This document shows, piece by piece, positions 43,257 through 50,961 of a stretch of 64,000 nt of DNA (position 1 is the stretch's first letter; each line of letters opens with the position of its first letter). The DNA is taken from positions 1,258,501 to 1,322,500 of the forward strand of contig NZ_JAENXS010000001.1 in the NCBI RefSeq assembly GCF_016612535.1. The letters run 5' to 3'. This DNA comes from Bradyrhizobium diazoefficiens (GTDB lineage: Bacteria; Pseudomonadota; Alphaproteobacteria; Rhizobiales; Xanthobacteraceae). The notes under the pieces are model-generated. The model did not search any database. It had not been told where the DNA came from and worked only from the letters and a program-made list of their open reading frames with translations. Made by a program: the position numbers and the translations under genes.

Positions 43257-44504
43257 CTAACCTCTTCCCTTGGTCGGGATCTTGTTGAACGGCACGTCCT
43301 TGTCGACACGGATATCGCCGGGCAGGCCCAGCACCCGCTCGGCGATGATGTTGCGCATGATCTCGTCGGTACCGCCTTCGACGCGCGTACCGGGCGCGCG
43401 CAGCAACATCGCCTGGAAACGGCCGGCGAGCTCGGCATCTTCAGCGCCGCTGACCACGCCGGCGCCGCCTTGCAGATCCAGCGCGTAGCTTGCGATGTCC
43501 TGGATCATGGAGCCCGCGACCAGCTTGCCGATTGAATTTTCCGGCCCCGGGCGATCGCCCTTCGACAGCGCGGAGATCGCGCGCATGCTGGTGTAGCGCA
43601 GCCCGCTCGCCTTCACCGCCCAGTTCGCCAGTTTCGAGCGCACCGCGCGATTCTCGATCGCCGGGCCATCCTCGAGCATCAAGTTCGAGCAATAGTCGAA
43701 CAGCTCCGGGAAACCGGTCGAGACGCCCGCACCTATCGCGCTGCGCTCGTTCATCAGCGTCGTCAGCGAGACGTTCCAGCCGTCATTGACCTCGCCAAGG
43801 CGCTGGTGGTCGGGGATACGGACATTGGTGAAATAGACCTCGTTGAAGTCGGAGGCACCGCTCGCCTGCTTGATCGGCCGCACCTCGACGCCCGGGCTCT
43901 TCATGTCCAGGAAGAACATGGTGAGGCCCTTGTGCTTGGGCACGGACGGATCGGTGCGGGTGAGCAAAATGCCGTAGTCGGAATAATGCGCGCCCGAGGT
44001 CCAGATCTTCTGGCCGTTGATCACCCAGTCGTTGCCGTCCTTCTCCGCGCGCGTGCGCAGGCCCGCGACGTCGGAGCCGCCGGCCGGTTCGGAGAACAGC
44101 TGACACCAGACCTTTTCGCCCGACGCGAGCGGCGGCAGATAGCTGCGCTTATGCTCCTCGCGTGCGAACGCCATCATGGTCGGCCCGCACATGCCGTGGC
44201 CGATGATGAACATGTGCGAGAGCTTGCCGAACGCGCCCTCCTCCTGCTGCCAGATCACGCGCTCGATCGGCGAGGCGCCGCGGCCGCCGTACTCCATCGG
44301 CCAGTGCAGGCAGGCCCAGCCGGCATCCGCCTTCTTCTTCTGCCAGGCCTTTGCCACGTCCAGAATGTTGGCATTCTTGAGCTGGGTGCGGCCGAGCGAG
44401 GATTTGCGCAGCTCCTCCTCATACTGCTTGGGCGCATTCGCCGCGATCCAGGCGCGGGCGGTTGCGCGGAATTCGGCTTCCTGCGGAGTGTCGTCGAAGT
44501 TCAT
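43257..44504 (-). CDS. Acyl-CoA dehydrogenase (copy B of tandem pair)
   Basis: 415 residues and almost collinear with copy A: MNFDDTPQEAEFRATARAWI, WACLHWPMEYGGRGASPIER, WCQLFSEPAGGSDVAGLRTR, WVINGQKIWTSGAHYSDYGI, EGGTDEIMRNIIAERVLGLP. The two probably arose by local duplication. A REP/BIME element (44521-44614) separates it from the third dehydrogenase although all are read in the same direction; GAGAGAG serves as its ribosome site. Confidence 0.9.
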   Translation of the reverse strand: MNFDDTPQEAEFRATARAWIAANAPKQYEEELRKSSLGRTQLKNANILDVAKAWQKKKADAGWACLHWPMEYGGRGASPIERVIWQQEEGAFGKLSHMFIIGHGMCGPTMMAFAREEHKRSYLPPLASGEKVWCQLFSEPAGGSDVAGLRTRAEKDGNDWVINGQKIWTSGAHYSDYGILLTRTDPSVPKHKGLTMFFLDMKSPGVEVRPIKQASGASDFNEVYFTNVRIPDHQRLGEVNDGWNVSLTTLMNERSAIGAGVSTGFPELFDYCSNLMLEDGPAIENRAVRSKLANWAVKASGLRYTSMRAISALSKGDRPGPENSIGKLVAGSMIQDIASYALDLQGGAGVVSGAEDAELAGRFQAMLLRAPGTRVEGGTDEIMRNIIAERVLGLPGDIRVDKDVPFNKIPTKGRG

Positions 44505-44520
44505 CAGGCTCTCTCGTCTT

Positions 44521-44614
44521 CCGTAGGGTGGGTTAGCCGAAGGCGTAACCCACCAATTCTGTTCATGCTCGTGACTGGCGATGGTGGGTTACGCTGCGCT
44601 AACCCACCCTACGG
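44521..44614. repeat. REP/BIME element inside the acyl-CoA dehydrogenase operon
   Basis: CCGTAGGGTGGGTTAGC (44521-44537) returns exactly inverted at 44598-44614, and each half is itself a hairpin (GGTGGGTTA..TAACCCACC). Both ends have GTAG heads. It fills the gap between two co-directional genes, ending 1 bp before the stop codon of the dehydrogenase at 44616. Confidence 0.88.
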
Positions 44615-44615
44615 A

Positions 44616-45743
44616 TTACGCCGCGTTCTTCTTGCGCATGCGGTCGATCAGCTGGTCTTCCCAATAGGACAGGCTGCCGAGCCCGAGCGCCATCGCATTG
44701 GCACGGCGGTAGTACATGTGGCAGTCGAACTCCCAGGTGAAGCCCATGCCGCCGTGAACCTGGATGTTGTTCTTGGCGCAGTGCTGGAACGCCTGCGTCG
44801 CGCTAATGCGCGCAGCGGCTGCCGCTTCAGGCAGCTCGCCCGCATTGGTGGAGAGTGCCCAGGCGCCGTAATAGCTGTTGGACCGCGCCAGCGTCGCCGA
44901 CACATACATGTCGGCCAACATATGCTTGACCGCCTGGAACGAACCGATCTGCCGGCCGAAGGCGATACGGTCGAGCGCGTAGTCGCGGCCCATCTCAAGC
45001 GCCCGATCGGAACCGCCGACCTGCTCGAAGGCGCAGAGCACGGCGGCACGGTCGAGCACCTGGGTGAGGATGCTCCAGCCTTCGCCGGCAGGTCCCAGCG
45101 GCTCGGCCCTGCAATCCTTAAAAGTGATCTCGGCCTGCCCACGGGTCGGATCGAGATTGGTGAGGCTTTTCACCTCAACGCCGCCGGCCTTGAGGTCGAC
45201 CAGGAACAACGAGATATCGCCGTCGCGTCCGCCCGATCCCGTGCGTGCGGCGACCACCGCAAAATTGGCGATCGCGCCATCAGCGACCGGCTTCTTGACA
45301 CCGTTGAGCACGCCATTGGCGGCCGTCAGCTTGACGTTCTTCGGCGACGGATTGCCCTTGCCCTCAAACAGCGCCAGCGTGCCGATCGCCTCGCCCGAGG
45401 CGATGGCAGGCAGCCACTTCTTCTTTTGTGCGTCACTGCCCGCGATCAGCAGCGCTTCGGCCGCGAGATAGACGGTCGAAGAGAACGGCACCGGCGCATT
45501 GGTCCGGCCCATCTCTTCCGCGATCACACACAGCTCGAGATGGCCGGCGCCCGCACCGCCGAATTCTTCCGGGATCGCGACACCGAGGAAGCCCATCTCG
45601 GCAAGACCCTTCCAGAGCTCCTTGTCATAAGGCGCCTTGCCGTCGAGCACGACGCGCACCGCTTTCGGCGAGCATTTCTCGGCGAGGAATTTGCGCGCTT
45701 GATCGCGGAGTTGCTTCTGATCGTCAGAGAAATCGAAGTTCAT
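44616..45743 (-). CDS. Acyl-CoA dehydrogenase (third, shorter subfamily)
   Basis: 375 residues, distinct from copies A and B. MNFDFSDDQKQLRDQARKFL, MGFLGVAIPEEFGGAGAGHL and FGRQIGSFQAVKHMLADMYV are followed by HGGMGFTWEFDCHMYYRRAN near the C-terminus, a pattern common in the smaller partner of two-subunit dehydrogenases acting on bulky substrates. It may pair with copy A or B (inference). It starts 27 bp after the feruloyl-CoA-synthase-like gene. Confidence 0.9.
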   Translation of the reverse strand: MNFDFSDDQKQLRDQARKFLAEKCSPKAVRVVLDGKAPYDKELWKGLAEMGFLGVAIPEEFGGAGAGHLELCVIAEEMGRTNAPVPFSSTVYLAAEALLIAGSDAQKKKWLPAIASGEAIGTLALFEGKGNPSPKNVKLTAANGVLNGVKKPVADGAIANFAVVAARTGSGGRDGDISLFLVDLKAGGVEVKSLTNLDPTRGQAEITFKDCRAEPLGPAGEGWSILTQVLDRAAVLCAFEQVGGSDRALEMGRDYALDRIAFGRQIGSFQAVKHMLADMYVSATLARSNSYYGAWALSTNAGELPEAAAAARISATQAFQHCAKNNIQVHGGMGFTWEFDCHMYYRRANAMALGLGSLSYWEDQLIDRMRKKNAA

Positions 45744-45770
45744 GGCGCGTGTCCGTGTTGATGATGTCGA

Positions 45771-47642
45771 TTACTTGAGAACGATGACGTCCTGGTCCGG
45801 CTGATCGGCATAAAGCCGCTCCACCAGCGTAGCGCGGCGTTCCAGGCTGGCGCGCTGGTTGATGTAGCCCTTGTCGGTGAGCTCGTTGCCATCGATCGAG
45901 GGAGGTTCGGCCATCAGCATGGCGCGGACGATGATGCGGCTGCTCGCGCCTTCGCACTCCCTGTTGTGGGCTTCCAGCCCGCGCCGGAAGCAGGCGATCA
46001 CCTCAGGATGCTTCACCGCATCCTCAAAACTCAAATCGGGATTGCCGACGAGCTGACGGCAAGCGTGCAGGTTCGGCCATGCGAGCAGGCCGATGAAGGC
46101 GCGATCCTGTCCCGCGACCAGTGCGTCATGCACGACGGGCGTCGCCGCCGCGATCGCGTCGGTGCGGAGCGAACCGACATGCACGAAGGTGCCCGTGGTG
46201 AGCTTGAAGTCCTCCACCACGCGGCCGGCGAAGATGATGCCCTTCACCGGATCGGCATCGTCGACGAAGACACCGGCGTCGCCGATACAGTAAAAACCTT
46301 CCTCATCGAACATCTTCTTCGTCAGATCCGGCTGGCCGAAATAGCCGGGTGTGACGTTGACGCCGCGCAGGCGCAGCTCGTATTTCGAGCCGCACGGCAC
46401 CATCTTCAATTCGACGCCGGGGAATGGCAGGCCGATCAGACCGACGCGCTCGGTGTCCCAATAGGTGCCGGTCGAGGTCGGCGCGGTCTCGGTCGAGCCC
46501 CAGCCGGTGTAGAACACGATGCGCTCGCCGGTGGTCTTCACGGCGAGCGCCTGCATGCGGTCGTAGAGATCGTCGGGCAGCCGCGCGCCGCCATAGGCCA
46601 TGATCGACAGATTCTTGAAGAACGAGCGGCAGAGCGCGTCGTCCTTCTCCATCGCAGCCGCGAGCGCAGCGTAGCCGGCCGGCACATTGGCGTAATAGGT
46701 CGGCGAGATCTCGCGCAGGTTCCTGATGGTTTCTTCGAGCTGCCCCGGCATCGGCCGGCCATCGTCGATGTAGAGCGTACCGCCATCGACCAGAACCGGA
46801 TGAAACGCGGCATTGCCGCCCATGGTATGATTCCACGGCATCCAGTCGAGCACCGTGGCCAGCGGTCCACCGGCGGTGCGCGGCCGCACCTGCATCATCA
46901 TCGCCGCATTGGCGCACATCATCTCTTGCGTGTTGATGACGGCTTTTGGCATGCCGGTCGAACCGGAGGTGAACAGCAGCTTGCCGACAGTGTCGGGCGT
47001 GATTTTTGCAATCGACGCTTCGACATCGGCGGTCACTGGCGTTGCCGCGAGCTCGGCAAAACCGACACTCTTGATGCCTTCGCAAGGCCGCGCCACGTGA
47101 ACGACAGTGACGCCGGTAAGGTCGATCGCCCTGAGCGCTTTCTCGAAGATCGGGCCGTCCTGCACCATCACCACGGCCGGCTTGATCAGGTCGAACAGGT
47201 ACTTCAGCTTGACGTGATCGTGGCTCATCAACGAATAGGCCGGCGACACCGGAGCGGCCGGCAGCCGAGCCTGCATCGCGGCCTGCGTCATCAGCGCGTG
47301 CTCGATCGAATTGCCGGAGAGGATCGCGACCGGACGTCCCTCGAGCTTGAGATTGAGCAGCGCCTGCGTCAGCGCATCCACGGTGCGCTTGGCTTCGCCG
47401 TAGGAGACTTTTCGCCATTCGCGGTTCGGACCGCCGCGCTGCGCGAGCCAGATGCGCTCGGGCGCTTGCTTTGCCCATTTCGCCAGCGAAGCCGGAAGGT
47501 GCTTCTCGTAAGCCTGCAAGGGAATGCGCGACTTCAGCACCACCGTGCCGTCGGCGCGGCGCTCGACGTGGATGTCGCGCGCCAGCCACTCGACCTTGCG
47601 AAAGGCGGGCTTCGCCATCACCGCCGCCGCATGCCCACTCAT
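45771..47642 (-). CDS. Feruloyl-CoA synthase-like AMP-dependent ligase
   Basis: 623 residues, the usual length for feruloyl-CoA synthases. The AMP motif is LLFTSGSTGMPKAVINTQEM. WMPWNHTMGGNAAFHPVLVD, YTGWGSTETAPTSTGTYW, GVELKMVPCGSKYELRLRG and SIDGNELTDKGYINQRASLE are strongly like this subfamily. It would activate a hydroxycinnamate or another bulky carboxylic acid with CoA. ATG at 47642 has GGGAG upstream. It is followed by dehydrogenases rather than the enoyl-CoA hydratase/aldolase and vanillin dehydrogenase genes expected for ferulate catabolism, so the natural substrate may differ. Confidence 0.83.
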   Translation of the reverse strand: MSGHAAAVMAKPAFRKVEWLARDIHVERRADGTVVLKSRIPLQAYEKHLPASLAKWAKQAPERIWLAQRGGPNREWRKVSYGEAKRTVDALTQALLNLKLEGRPVAILSGNSIEHALMTQAAMQARLPAAPVSPAYSLMSHDHVKLKYLFDLIKPAVVMVQDGPIFEKALRAIDLTGVTVVHVARPCEGIKSVGFAELAATPVTADVEASIAKITPDTVGKLLFTSGSTGMPKAVINTQEMMCANAAMMMQVRPRTAGGPLATVLDWMPWNHTMGGNAAFHPVLVDGGTLYIDDGRPMPGQLEETIRNLREISPTYYANVPAGYAALAAAMEKDDALCRSFFKNLSIMAYGGARLPDDLYDRMQALAVKTTGERIVFYTGWGSTETAPTSTGTYWDTERVGLIGLPFPGVELKMVPCGSKYELRLRGVNVTPGYFGQPDLTKKMFDEEGFYCIGDAGVFVDDADPVKGIIFAGRVVEDFKLTTGTFVHVGSLRTDAIAAATPVVHDALVAGQDRAFIGLLAWPNLHACRQLVGNPDLSFEDAVKHPEVIACFRRGLEAHNRECEGASSRIIVRAMLMAEPPSIDGNELTDKGYINQRASLERRATLVERLYADQPDQDVIVLK

Positions 47643-47685
47643 TTTGCGTCTCCCGGAATTGTTGTCCTTTGCGGATCATTCTCGT

Positions 47686-47760
47686 TCAGCGCCTGATATA
47701 GACAGGCTTTCGCTTCTCAAGGAAGGCCGACGCGTCGTTCTGCTCGATCAGCAGCGGTTG
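47686..47760 (-). pseudogene. 3' remnant of an enoyl-CoA hydratase gene
   Basis: Read on the minus strand, the segment encodes QPLLIEQNDASAFLEKRKPV, then YIRR and a stop. The pattern ASAFLEKRKPV at the very C-terminus is typical of crotonase-family enoyl-CoA hydratases. Nothing upstream continues the fold: the sequence runs into the hairpin repeat at 47806-47933. The remnant sits where a hydratase would be expected, between the SDR and ligase genes of a beta-oxidation-type operon. The call rests on about 22 residues. Confidence 0.55.
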
Positions 47761-47805
47761 AGAGTAAGCACTCCTGCTCGCCGCAGATTGCGAGCCGATT
47801 GCTGC

Positions 47806-47933
47806 GCCCTCTCCCCTTGTGGGAGAGGGCTTGTACGTCGTTCGCCAGGAATCCGCTTGGGTGAGGGGTCTGTCTCCGCGGAGAGAACCCCCATCCGGCG
47901 CTTCGCGCCACCTTCTCCCACAAAGGGAGAAGG
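47806..47933. repeat. Palindromic repeat, CCCTCTCCC family
   Basis: GCCCTCTCCC-CTTGT-GGGAGAGGGC (47806-47830) and CCTTCTCCC-ACAAA-GGGAGAAGG (47911-47933) are two hairpins flanking about 80 bp. The element lies between the hydratase remnant and the SDR stop, and may have accompanied the deletion. Confidence 0.75.
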
Positions 47934-47943
47934 GAAGAGGGGA

Positions 47944-48702
47944 CTACCTGGGCGCCATCCGGATGGCGCCGTCGAGGCGGATGGTCTCGCCGTTGAGCAT
48001 CGCGTTCTCGACCATGTGCACGGCAAGCGCGCCGTATTCGTTGGCGTCGCCAAGGCGCGAGGGATGCGGCACCTGGGCGCCCAGGCTCTTGCGGGCCTCT
48101 TCGTTCAGGCCCATCAGCAGCGGCGTCATGAACAGGCCAGGCGCGATGGTGTTGACGCGGATTTTTTGGCTCGCGAGGTCGCGCGCCGCCGGCAGCGTTA
48201 GACCGACGACACCGCCCTTCGAAGCGGCATAGGCGATCTGGCCGATCTGGCCTTCATAGGCGGCAACGGAGGCCGTGTTGATGATAACGCCGCGCTCTTC
48301 GCCGATCGGCTCTGCGGTAACGAGGCGCTCCGCGAACAGCCGCAGGCAGTTGAAGGTGCCGATCAGGTTGACGTTGATGATGCGCGCGAACTTCGCCAGC
48401 GGATAGACGCCGTCGCGGCCGACGATGCGCTGCGAGCCGCCGATGCCGGCACAGTTCATCAGCACCCGCGCGATGCCGTGAGCGGCTTCCGCCTTGGCAA
48501 TCGCAGCCTTGATGCCGTCCTCGTCGGTGACGTCAGCGTGAAGCGCGATCCCCTTCACTTCGGCGGCGACCTTCTCGGCGTTGTCCTTGCTCTGGTCGAT
48601 CACGCCGATCTTGGCGCCCTTGGCAGCCATGGCGCGGGCGGTCGCGGCACCGAGGCCCGAACCGCCACCGGTGATGAGAACGGCTACGTCTTTCAACTGC
48701 AT
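47944..48702 (-). CDS. SDR-type 3-hydroxyacyl-CoA dehydrogenase (HSD10-like)
   Basis: 252 residues. The Rossmann motif is ITGGGSGLGAATARAMAAKG (residues about 10-29), NCAGIG lies at about 84, and catalytic Ser-Tyr-Lys are in INTASVAAYEGQIGQIAYAASKGGV. The C-terminal VPHPSRLGDANEYGALAVHM, then LNGETIRLDGAIRM, is that of type-2 3-hydroxyacyl-CoA dehydrogenases. It would oxidise the 3-hydroxyacyl-CoA made after hydration. It is the first gene of the leftward catabolic operon. Confidence 0.88.
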   Translation of the reverse strand: MQLKDVAVLITGGGSGLGAATARAMAAKGAKIGVIDQSKDNAEKVAAEVKGIALHADVTDEDGIKAAIAKAEAAHGIARVLMNCAGIGGSQRIVGRDGVYPLAKFARIINVNLIGTFNCLRLFAERLVTAEPIGEERGVIINTASVAAYEGQIGQIAYAASKGGVVGLTLPAARDLASQKIRVNTIAPGLFMTPLLMGLNEEARKSLGAQVPHPSRLGDANEYGALAVHMVENAMLNGETIRLDGAIRMAPR

Positions 48703-48768
48703 CGTTTGTACCTTTCCTCTACCTTTTCCTTGGGCGTTTCTTCTCTAGACTTGAGAGCTTCGGCCGGA

Positions 48769-49446
48769 TTATCCGGCCGCGGCAGCTTCCTCGACTTGCG
48801 TGAGGATGCCGCCGCAGATCAGCGTTTCCATGTGCTTGATGTATTGCCGGCAGACTTCGTCGGTGACCGGGCCGACGCCGGTCGCGCGAGACATCGCGTG
48901 CCGGCCGAAGAACAGGTGATCGCACGCACCGATCAGGCTGGTGTAGAACAGCACCGGATCGGTCTGGCGAAACTCACCGCGGCTGACGCCCTCAGTGAGC
49001 AGGCGCCGGTGAAAATCGAGCAGCGGCGCGACGAAGAATTTCGAGACTTCGTCGGCGGAGCCTGCGTTGGTTTCATGTAAAAGGTAATGGATCAGCCGGT
49101 TCATATAGGGGAACCGATAGTAGGCGCGAATGATGCCGCCGATATGCAGCTTCAGCTTCGCGGTCGGCGTGATCGGCTGGGCCAGCAGATATCCGAGATT
49201 GGAGAGCTCCGTCCCCGCGTCGCGCTCGAGCAGCGCCAGCAGCAGGCCATCCTTGTTGCCGAAATGGTATTTGACCAGCGCGGCGTTGGCGCCGGATTTC
49301 TGGGCGATGTCTGAGAGCGATATCTCGATCGAGGAGCGTTCGATCATCAGCTCGCTGGCGGCCACGAGCAATTTCTCTGCCGTGGAATTCTTTCCGCTGG
49401 GGAGCCTGTTCGGTACGCTGGTAGTCACGGAGATCCCTGTCCTCAT
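48769..49446 (-). CDS. TetR-family regulator of the catabolic cluster
   Basis: 225 residues if started at ATG 49446; a GTG at 49428 has a better ribosome site (AGGGA). The N-terminal HTH is AEKLLVAASELMIERSSIEISLSDIAQKSGANAALVKYHFGNKDGL. The C-terminal ligand domain includes AYYRFPYMNRLIHYLLHETN. It is divergent from the thiolase gene and lies upstream of the SDR operon. A 20-bp imperfect palindrome at 49492 is its likely operator. The inducer is probably an acyl- or aryl-CoA. Confidence 0.87.
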   Translation of the reverse strand: MRTGISVTTSVPNRLPSGKNSTAEKLLVAASELMIERSSIEISLSDIAQKSGANAALVKYHFGNKDGLLLALLERDAGTELSNLGYLLAQPITPTAKLKLHIGGIIRAYYRFPYMNRLIHYLLHETNAGSADEVSKFFVAPLLDFHRRLLTEGVSRGEFRQTDPVLFYTSLIGACDHLFFGRHAMSRATGVGPVTDEVCRQYIKHMETLICGGILTQVEEAAAAG

Positions 49447-49491
49447 CGCATGAGCGGTCGCAGATAAGCCGAAGCAGCGCCTCCCCACAAG

Positions 49492-49511
49492 AGTTAATTG
49501 ATCGATTGACT
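49492..49511. promoter_or_regulatory. Putative TetR operator between tetR and thiolase genes
   Basis: AGTTAATTGATCGATTGACT is a 20-bp palindrome with 8 of 10 arm positions matching. It lies 45 bp upstream of the TetR ATG and 72 bp upstream of the thiolase ATG. Size and position fit a TetR operator. Confidence 0.55.
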
Positions 49512-49583
49512 AAACGATGTCTCGTCCCTTAAATCCGCCCCGACAACCCAACGCGATACAGAACAATCCAGGGAGAGACCGAA

Positions 49584-50756
49584 ATGGCCGAGGCTTACAT
49601 CGTCGCCGCTGCGCGTACCGCCGGCGGGCGCAAGGGGGGCCGCCTCGCCGGCTGGCATCCGGCCGATCTCGCCGCAAAAGTGCTGGACGAACTGGTCGAC
49701 CGCACCAAGGTCGATCCCGCGCTCGTCGAGGACGTGATCATGGGCTGCGTCATGCAGGTCGGCGAGCAGTCCAACAACGTTGCGCGCAACGCGATCATGG
49801 CCTCGAAACTGCCGGACAGCGTGCCGGGCACCTCGATCGACCGCCAGTGCGGCTCCTCGCAGCAGGCGCTGCATTTCGCCGCTCAAGCCGTGATGTCGGG
49901 CGCGATGGACGTGGTGATCGCCGCCGGCGTGGAATCGATGACGCGCGTGCCGATGGGCCTGTCCTCGCAGCTTCCGGCCAAGAACGGCTTTGGCAATTAC
50001 AAGAGCCCCGGCATCGAGCACCGCTATCCCAACATCGTGTTCAGCCAGTTCACCGGCGCCGAGATGATGGCGGAGAAGTACGGCCTGTCGAAGAATGACC
50101 TCGACGAGTACTCCTACAACAGTCATCAGCGCGCGATCGCAGCGACGCAGGCCGGTCACTTCAAGACAGAGATCGTGCCGCTCGAGATTACCCGCGCCGA
50201 CGGCTCCAAGGACACTCACCACATCGACGAAGGCATTCGCTTCGACGCCACGTTGGACGGCATCAAGGGTGTCAAGCTGATCGTCGAGAACGGCAAGCTC
50301 TCCGCGGCCAGCGCCAGCCAGATCTGCGACGGCGCCTCCGGCGCCATGGTGGTCAACGAGCGCGGCTTGAAGCAGCTTGGTGTGAAGCCTTTGGCGCGCA
50401 TTCATCACATGACCATGATGGGCGGCGATCCCGTGATCATGCTGGACGCTCCGCTGCACGCCACCAAGCGCGCGCTGGAGAAAGCCGGCATGACGATCGA
50501 CGACATCGACCTGTTCGAGGTCAACGAAGCCTTCGCCTCGGTGCCGACCGCGTGGCTGAAAACCACCGGCGCCGATCCGGAGCGTCTCAACGTCAACGGC
50601 GGCGCCATCGCGCTCGGCCATCCCCTCGGCGGCTCCGGCACCAAGCTGATGACCACGCTGGTCCACGCCCTGCACCAGCGCGGCAAGCGCTACGGCCTCC
50701 AGACCATGTGCGAAGGCGGCGGCATGGCCAACGTGACGATCGTCGAGCGGCTGTAG
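49584..50756 (+). CDS. Acetyl-CoA C-acyltransferase (thiolase)
   Basis: 390 residues. The nucleophilic Cys is C89 in TSIDRQCGSSQQALHFAAQA; the C-terminal His is in NGGAIALGHPLGGSGTKLMT and the second Cys in TMCEGGGMANVTIVERL. Length and motifs fit degradative thiolases. It would release acetyl-CoA at the end of the beta-oxidation-like pathway encoded on the other side of tetR. GGGAGAG precedes the ATG. Confidence 0.93.
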   Translation: MAEAYIVAAARTAGGRKGGRLAGWHPADLAAKVLDELVDRTKVDPALVEDVIMGCVMQVGEQSNNVARNAIMASKLPDSVPGTSIDRQCGSSQQALHFAAQAVMSGAMDVVIAAGVESMTRVPMGLSSQLPAKNGFGNYKSPGIEHRYPNIVFSQFTGAEMMAEKYGLSKNDLDEYSYNSHQRAIAATQAGHFKTEIVPLEITRADGSKDTHHIDEGIRFDATLDGIKGVKLIVENGKLSAASASQICDGASGAMVVNERGLKQLGVKPLARIHHMTMMGGDPVIMLDAPLHATKRALEKAGMTIDDIDLFEVNEAFASVPTAWLKTTGADPERLNVNGGAIALGHPLGGSGTKLMTTLVHALHQRGKRYGLQTMCEGGGMANVTIVERL

Positions 50757-50791
50757 GCCGAGACGTCGGTAGAGCGTTGCCACATTGAAGG

Positions 50792-50934
50792 TGTCGTCCC
50801 GGCGAAGGCCGGGATCCATAACCACAGTTGTGCGTGGTTGTGCCGGGCTGGGGCGGCAGCTTATTTCAACAACTATGATTTGTGGTTATGGGTCCCGGCC
50901 CCCGTGCGCAATTGCGCACTAGGTCGGGACGACA
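50792..50934. repeat. Palindromic element, TGTCGTCCCG family
   Basis: TGTCGTCCCG (50792-50801) returns inverted at 50925-50934. An inner 20-bp arm (50807-50826) pairs with 50881-50900 at 19 of 20 positions, and a perfect 16-bp palindrome GTGCGCAATTGCGCAC lies at 50904-50919. It fills the gap between the thiolase and ligase genes. Confidence 0.82.
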
Positions 50935-50961
50935 GCTTAGCTTGCCGCGAGACCTTCACTC

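Noticed and set aside
41901..44614. Repeated GGTGGGTTA hairpins considered as a CRISPR array
   Set aside because: The units are inverted pairs separated by kilobases with genes between them, with no regular spacers or cas genes.
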